Positions 58,188 to 64,000 of a DNA stretch of 64,000 bases are shown here, one piece after another. Origin of the DNA: Symbiodinium natans (lineage: Eukaryota > Sar > Dinophyceae > Suessiales > Symbiodiniaceae); the NCBI GenBank assembly GCA_905221605.1, contig CAJNDS010001968.1, positions 663,422-727,421 on the forward strand, read 5' to 3'. Numbering within the stretch: the stretch's first letter is position 1; each line of letters begins with the position of its first letter. A model generated the notes under the pieces. It was not told the DNA's origin and searched no databases. It saw only the letters and a list, made by a program, of their open reading frames with translations. Both the position numbers and the translations under genes were made by a program.

Positions 58188-58544
58188 GATTGATCGCCGA
58201 AGAGTTGAAGGTGCGCTAAAAGCACCCCCCCAAACCCTGAAGGCCTAAACCCCCTTTCACCCCCACACGAAGCTATTAATTGCTTACAGTAAGAACCCCC
58301 AAGAAACCACACTATTCTTCCTTACAGAGTAGGGATTTGCATTTGTTTTGAGGATCCGCAATCCTCGTTCCGATTCCCTGCGCTCAACACCCTGCTGCGC
58401 GCTGCACTCTGATCCTAAACTCTAACCCTAAACCCTAAATCCCAACCCTTAAGGCTCCCATTTCCCCCAAGAGCCTCAACATTTGGCAAGAACCTAAGCC
58501 TCAAATTGCCCCCACAGCCTCAAATGTTGGCAAGAACCTACATA

Positions 58545-58672
58545 AAGGATGCCAAGAGGTCTTCGAGCCTTGGGACAAATGCCAACGCAGCAACTTTCCG
58601 CTGAATGTCCCGGACCTCAACAAAAGGAAGGTTCGGCGGAAGGACATCAGCGCAAGGAAGTGCCCGAAGCTA
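58545..58672 (+). CDS. Penultimate exon of a host gene
   Basis: Reads GCQEVFEPWDKCQRSNFPLN then VPDLNKRKVRRKDISARKCP; Cys- and Lys-rich. A CCCTAAA tract follows, then the terminal exon at 58726. No family recognised. Confidence 0.45.
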
Positions 58673-58725
58673 AACCCTAAACCCTAAGCCCTAAACCCTA
58701 AACCCTAAATCCTACGACCCCGCAG

Positions 58726-58759
58726 GCAAGAGCTACAAGTCTCTCCTGCCGCCCTCCTA
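58726..58759 (+). CDS. Terminal exon of a host gene
   Basis: From CCCCGCAG the frame reads GKSYKSLLPPS and a TAG stop. It probably ends the gene represented by 58545-58672. Confidence 0.45.
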
Positions 58760-59036
58760 GGATGCCCCCCAATCTCGCCGGTACTTCCTTTAAAGCGGGT
58801 TTGGTTCACTGCTCTAAGGCACGCTAACAAAAATATGACAAAAGTTGTGGTAAACATAATGTATTTGAAAAATAGTATCATAAACATGCATTTCAAACAT
58901 AAATGTAAGAAAAGAAACGCAGAAAGAACAACGGCGCTTCCGCTTCTCTTAGGTTGCTAGGCAGGGAAGCCACAGAAGCTGGCTTTCGTGCGCCACACGG
59001 TGCCCGATGCTTCTGCCTGAAGCCTTTCTGCTTGGC

Positions 59037-59150
59037 ATGCTCGCCCTTATACTAGCCGTCCTTAGTGCAGAGATTACAGTGGGGGGGGGTACGATAATCC
59101 CTACTAAGGGCTGTTACTATAAAGTCTATAAAGGGGGAACATCCCAACTT
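59037..59150. mobile_element. Family 3 foldback element
   Basis: GCTCGCCCTTATACTAGCCGTCCTTAGT at the left pairs with ACTAAGGGCTGTTACTATAA...GGGGGAACATCCC at the right. Half copies of the family also occur at 60-95, 6150-6192, 7608-7640, 7703-7738 and 11785-11822. Confidence 0.65.
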
Positions 59151-59227
59151 GCAACCTTCGAACTCCCTCTGCGCCTGCATCTTTAAGCTCCGAACCCGAG
59201 CAAAGCAAAAATGTTTTCAAGGCCCTT

Positions 59228-59336
59228 AGTAGCCAAGTGGTCCTTTTCCCTCTTATTGGTTCAAGGTTCCTCATAAGTAGTATCCAACCCCCCAAAAAGC
59301 GGTGCCCTTACCAAAAGGGATGGCTGCTGGGCTAGC
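59228..59336 (+). mobile_element. Family 1 MITE
   Basis: Begins GTAGCCAAGTGGTCC and ends GGCTGCTGGGCTAGC, with the interior CAACCCCCCAAAAAGCGGTGCCC. Confidence 0.65.
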
Positions 59337-60465
59337 ACTGGGAGGTGCTGGGTACTTTTTCAGTGTACAGCTACCCCTCTTACAACCCTACTTAGAAGCA
59401 CCCCATGAACCTCCAAGCAACGGCCCCACAGACCTTCAAAAGCCTCTTTCTGACCTCCGAGCACCGAACTCCTGGAGCTTCTTGCCGAGGCAGCGTGCGC
59501 AACATGGAGAACTCGACGGAGTTTCGGCTGTTTCTGAACCCTGAACCCGAAACCCTAAACCCTAAACCCGAAACCCTAGACCCTAAACCCTCTAATCCGT
59601 AGGCCTTAGTCTCCAAATCCCGACCATGAGGCTAGAAGACATCTTTTCTCCTGGACCCACAGGCCCTACCGTATTGTTTTCGAGATGTTTGGAGCCTCAG
59701 GGTACATCCTAAGGGTTTGGGTTTAGGGTTTCGGACCTAAAACCCGGACTAATCCTGAAACAGCCTTGAGATCAGTGGGCGCAGGGGGCGCAGGATTATT
59801 TCTGGGTGGCTTTGTTGTGCCTACCTACAATGTCTCAATATTTTGGGGTTTAGGGTTTAGGGTTTAGGGTTTCGGAGTATTACAACTTGTTGAGTGGGGG
59901 TCAGGATTGAGGGTTTTAGGGTCTACGTTGGCGGGGAAGGGGCTGTAAGGAAATCTAGCCCAAAGGGTCCTAAGTACCTACATGAGCACCTGCCAGAATT
60001 ATGCTTCTTGAAGCCAGTACTAGGGTGGACACGAGTTGTTGCGAACATCAGTAAACCATGAGAAGCGATATGAGCCCCACCTAAAGCGATAACGTTAGTT
60101 GGCACATTCTAACCTGTTTTGCTTCATGGGGTCCCGTAGTCCCATAGTATGTAAAGCGATAATATGGGCCCCACGGAAAGCGATAACATGGTATCCCGCG
60201 ACCTCGCACCTTGACAAGTGATTTTGTCCGTCGCTCAGATAGCACAAAGTAGGGTTTCTATAATAGCAATTACTCTTATGGTTTGGGCATGTGTTTCCCA
60301 TATAGGTACTTAGGACCCTTTGGGTAGGCTTTGGGTGTTCAGAAGGTTCTTGTACAGTAACCGCGGGTTCATAGGGTTTAGGGTTTAGGGTTTAGGGTTC
60401 AGGGTTCAGGGTTCAGGGTTCAGGGTTTAGGGTTTAGGGTTTAGGGTTTAGGGTTTGGGTCTAGT

Positions 60466-60562
60466 CGACAGAGGACTGGCTCCTCACGTGGGCTGATGAG
60501 ACCACGCGCCTCTTCGGCGGAGGTCGTCTGATAAGCTCCTCGGCAGGTCTCAGTTCGAAGAG
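60466..60562 (+). CDS. Exon-like island
   Basis: Reads STEDWLLTWADETTRLFGGG then RLISSSAGLSSK after a telomeric tract; a family 2 MITE fragment follows. No family recognised. Confidence 0.4.
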
Positions 60563-60839
60563 CCCCCAAATCCTGGGACCCAGAGGAGGCCCTTCTTCCC
60601 TTGTTTTCGGGTTTAGGGTCCCTTAAAGGCTTTAAGCAAAAGGTACGAACGCGCGTGCGGTGGTGCGCAGGGCAGGTTGGGACCCGGCTGCCGCCACTGC
60701 AGCACTAGACCAGCCGTGACGCGTCGCTGTTCGCTCTCGGGTCGCGCCTGGATGTTCTGACAACTGCCCAGGGGGGAATCGTCATTGGGAAAGGTTTGCA
60801 GGTCCGGCTGCGCTCTCTGCCCCACTCATGTGCAGAATA

Positions 60840-61010
60840 CTTTTTTGACTATCCTTTTGCAATTTTAAATTTTGCTCGAGCACCGCCCTCAGAATAGGAG
60901 TGCTCGTGAGCCTCTCCTGTTTTGCATTTTGCTCGCGCAACGCCCTCGGAAGTAGGAGTGCTTGTGAGCCTCTCCTGTTTTGCTCGCGCACCGCCCTCAG
61001 AAAAAGGGTA
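60840..61010 (-). repeat. Tandem repeat of about 60 bp, open on minus strand
   Basis: Three degenerate copies of a unit with GAGCCTCTCCTGTTTTGC and CTCGCGCACCGCCCTC. The minus strand is open and encodes RAVREQN / RALREQN / RAVLEQN repeats. I cannot tell whether it is coding or merely repetitive. Confidence 0.5.
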
Positions 61011-61318
61011 CCTGTAAGGACCCTTTTTGCCCTGAGGCCTTTGAGATCTTGAAGCGTTTTCATTCTTTTAAGTCCTATGAGGCAACCCATGCTGTTAGAT
61101 GTTTCAAAGGGGCTGAAAGGCCAGTCACCCCGCAGCTCGGAGGGTGGAGGCTGGTGACCCTAAGGGTCCACCTCTGTATCGTATACTTGCCCCCCCCCCC
61201 CCCCCCCCCCAGAGTCGCTCAACAGGAGGCGCTTTACGCTGAACCCTAAACCCTAAGGGGTTAGGGTTTAGGGTTCAGGGTTCGGAGTTTACGGTTAAGG
61301 GTGTAGGACCTTAACGTA

Positions 61319-61404
61319 TCGGCTGCTTGAACATGTCAGGCTATGGCGTGACCTACTTCCCGGCCTGGCGAAAGGTGCTCGTCTCAGCTGTTTCATCTCA
61401 CTTT
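61319..61404 (+). CDS. Exon-like island
   Basis: Reads GCLNMSGYGVTYFPAWRKVL then VSAVSSHF before a telomeric tract. No family recognised. Confidence 0.4.
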
Positions 61405-61654
61405 GGTTAGGGTTTAGGGTTTAGGGTTTAGGGTTTGGGGTTTGGGGTTTGGGGTTTAGGGGGTCTATGTGATTTGCCTTTTGGGTTTTCTTCATTTGCC
61501 CATGGGCTCTGGTTCACAGTTGATTAGGGTGCGTTTCAGCCATGGCTGCTGGGCGTAGCATGTTGGGGGAGGGGTGCTCAGCACTAAACGCCAAATCCAA
61601 AACCCTAACCCAAAACCCAAAACCCTTGCTTGGCAAGCCTCAGGTCTCCGTCAT

Positions 61655-61655
61655 A

Positions 61656-61693
<38 letters not shown>

Positions 61694-61800
61694 TCATATT
61701 TATATTTATAATCATATCATTTATTTGTTTATTTATTTATTCATTATTATGATTATTATGATTATTATTCATATTATTATTATCAGTATTATTATATCCT
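61655..61800. repeat. (TA)n and ATTATT low-complexity tract
   Basis: A (TA)n run followed by ATT-rich microsatellite; the ORF across it (poly Ile/Tyr) is not credible. Confidence 0.9.
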
Positions 61801-61849
61801 TAAGATCTTCGCCCTTAAGCGATCAACATACCCTTAGAAGCTCTTAACC

Positions 61850-63510
61850 CTTGGGCTTAGGGCTTAGGGTTTAGGGTTGAGCCAGGGTTTAGCCAGAAAG
61901 CCCTGAAGCCTCATTGCCCTAAACCCTAAACCCTAAACCCTGAGTCTTAAACCCTAAACCCTTAAACCCTGAGACCTTAAACTCCGAATCCTTACAACCC
62001 TAACCCCTGAAACTCGCTCAAGTTGCAGTCGCCAGCATCCGAAACCCCATGGAACCCCTTTTTTCCTTTGTCGTTGAGTTTAACGGGTTTTGCGGTTTCG
62101 GGTTTGGGGTCTAGGGTCGTTTAGAGTTTTGGGTTTCGGGTCGTTTACCTACGGGCTCGTAGCAGGGAATGAGGATTATTAGGTACCTTATAACCGCCTA
62201 TAAAGGCCGTTTAGGGGATTCCGTGGGGTACTCCATTCCGTAATTCCCTAAGAGCCAGGAAGTTTAAGATTCAGGGACAGTAGAGAACCCCTCGTCAAGG
62301 GGGTTTAGGGTTTTTGGGGGGTTTACAGGCTTTTTTAGGTTTTATAGATTTTTGGGGCTTATAGGGTGTTCTAGGAGTCGTAGGGTTTAGGGTTTAATCG
62401 CAGCCCCCTACGATTGAAGGGGGGGGGGGGGGGGGGGGGGGGGGGGCTCCCACCCCAATTAAATAATCGAAAGGGTTTGAATATAAGTGGGGGGGGGGGG
62501 GGGGTGTGTTTATCCAAGTGTCATGTTTGGGGTTCAAAGCTTTAGGGATGGTTTAGGGTCTGGGGTTCAGTTAAGTGCTGCGAAATGACTGGGAGGGAAA
62601 GGAGGGAAAGGAGGGAAGGGAGGGAAGGGAGGGAAGGGAGGGAAGGGAGCGAAGAGAGCTTCAGGATGTTGGTTTGTTTCGTGAATCCCCCCCCAAAATT
62701 CGGAATAGGGTTTAAAAGGCGGGGTTCCAGAAAGTGTTTTGTTATTATTAGGGGTACGTTTAAATACAAGGGGGATGTGATTATGGGGTTTAGGGTCAGG
62801 GTCGGCAACCCTCCGTCAGGCCGTGCAACATCCGATGGTCAAAGCGGCTTGGCCAAGGGTTGACCAGAGCAGCCCAAAACCCCTGAGCTTGCGGCACGTG
62901 CCTTCAAACACCCTGTTTTGGTGGCCACAATCAACCCTAATGTTGGACCTGCTTTAATCGTGTAACCCCCCAAACAATCGAGGACCCTGAATTAAAAAAA
63001 CCCAACAGTCAGGAAGGGAAGGGGTCAGGAGATTGAACCAGATCTCAAACTAAGAACTTGGACCTCAAAAACCATTAAAAAAACAGTCACGGCCCGAAAA
63101 CTTTTCATTATGGTGTACCCCCAAAACAAAGGGCCAAAATCCTGAATAGCCGGAACAAATCGCAATAGCATCCCCCTAGAATATTGCGGGTGCAAAAACC
63201 CTCAACCCTAAGCCCTATACCCTAAACCCTAAACGCAGGGTTTGGGGTTTATGGTTTAGGGTCTAGGGTGTCAAAGCTGAGCCCCGAAGCTACTTCAGCT
63301 CTAAGCCCTGAAGCTTCTGTCCGAAGGGCTGAGCCCGAAGCTTTGAAACCCCTTAGCCCTAAACCCCAAACCCTGAGACCCTAAAACCCCAGACACCAAA
63401 CCCCGAACCCTAAACCCTAGCCCTAAACCCTAAACCCTAAACCCTAAACACCTAAACACCTAAACACCTAAACACCTAAACACCTAAACACCTAAACACC
63501 TAAACACCTA
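61850..63510. other. Repeat-rich intergenic region
   Basis: Telomeric tracts, long G homopolymers (62420-62446 and 62490-62504) and short open frames; no supported gene. Confidence 0.5.
62588..62652. repeat. (GGGAAGGGA)n purine repeat
   Basis: Seven or so 9-10 bp units; mirror-symmetric purine tract with triplex potential. Confidence 0.9.
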
Positions 63511-63511
63511 C

Positions 63512-63613
63512 TACCTCTGAGGACGCCATGGCTTCTGCCACGAAGCCTTTGGCCATGCTGGTGGGCAGCGCATTGGGCAACTTGGACAGGTTAATTGCCG
63601 GCTGCGCAGAGCT
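63512..63613 (+). CDS. Exon-like island
   Basis: Reads TSEDAMASATKPLAMLVGSA then LGNLDRLIAGCAEL between telomeric tracts; helical. No family recognised. Confidence 0.4.
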
Positions 63614-63895
63614 TAGGGTTCAGGGTTCAGGGTGCAGGGTTCAGGGTTCAGGGTTCAGGGTTTAGGGTTTAGGATTTAGGGTTTAGGGTTTAGGGTTTAC
63701 GGTTTAGGGTTTAGGGTTTAGGGTGTTAAACTGCATGATAGCCCCTATGCCCATCTAAGTCATCAACCCGTTCCTTTGGGACGAAACGACCCTACAATTA
63801 GGGTCTTATGCCCTATACTGCTATATTGCCTGGCAAGGTGGCTGAGCCCGAAACTCTTTTGGGGTTCATTTTTTCCCAAAACCACCTAGGCCCTA

Positions 63896-64000
63896 AACCC
63901 TAAACCCTAAACCCTAAACACCTAAACCCCTAAACCCCTAAACCCCTAAACCCCTAAACCCCTAAACCCCTAAACCCCTAAACCCCTAAACCCTAAACCC
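63896..64000 (-). repeat. Telomeric-like array at window end
   Basis: CCCTAAA units change to an ACCCCTAA octamer-type repeat, as also at 63440-63512 (AACACCTA). It continues to the window edge, so whether this is a true chromosome end cannot be told. Confidence 0.9.

Noticed and set aside
61542-61847. 101-aa ORF rich in Ile and Tyr
   Set aside because: Runs through a TA/ATT microsatellite.
63896-64000. True chromosome end at the window edge
   Set aside because: Similar tracts occur throughout, in both orientations, and the unit changes to an octamer; nothing distinguishes it as terminal.

Overview
The window is nuclear DNA of a protist, most likely a dinoflagellate, carrying one complete integrated polinton-like virus (PLV). 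The host call rests on four observations: the Arabidopsis-type telomeric heptamer TTTAGGG/CCCTAAA; an ankyrin gene whose N-terminus (MLRVWSVSG...) I recognise from memory as a large dinoflagellate family; short inverted-repeat elements that look like introners; and genes broken into very short exons. No database search was possible, so the genus is left open.

Host part (1-30212 and 51452-64000): GC-moderate DNA saturated with interstitial telomeric heptamers in both orientations. Between the tracts lie exon-sized open islands (40-150 bp), long C or G homopolymers, and at least seven families of about 80-160 bp inverted-repeat (MITE-like) elements. One host gene is clear: an ankyrin-repeat gene at 9194-10532 split by an introner-like element. 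A series of plus-strand islands from about 14.6 to 53.2 kb encodes tetratricopeptide (TPR)-like helices and ends in a stop-containing exon at 53093-53185. I infer one or more long TPR genes whose introns are largely telomeric repeat. A second host gene appears to end at about 58.76 kb. From 53.6 to 55.1 kb is a GC-rich, telomere-free segment with large palindromes.

PLV (30213-51451, 21.2 kb): AT-rich, bounded by near-identical 683-bp terminal inverted repeats (TIRs) that begin AG and end CT, and by a 5-bp target duplication (CTAGG). It sits in what looks like an intron, 33 bp before a TPR exon. It encodes a large replication protein (cysteine-protease-like, family-B-polymerase-like, SF1 helicase and HNH-like regions), a DDE integrase, a penton/minor capsid protein, a major capsid protein, an FtsK/HerA-type packaging ATPase, a fibre with an S74 self-cleaving chaperone, a lipase-like protein, three GIY-YIG genes (one frameshifted), several zinc-finger proteins and disordered candidate virion proteins. 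Zinc-finger, GIY-YIG, replication and some small genes share an upstream TTTAAAGA-like motif. The structural, integrase and ATPase genes lack it, which suggests two temporal classes. AT-rich hairpins mark many gene ends. Three adjacent minisatellites of different sequence share a 22-bp period at 31371-32075.

The most notable host observation is that several interstitial telomeric tracts are flanked by 13-44 bp direct duplications or sit inside MITE copies, so telomeric DNA appears to have been inserted repeatedly. No rRNA, tRNA or CRISPR array was recognised.
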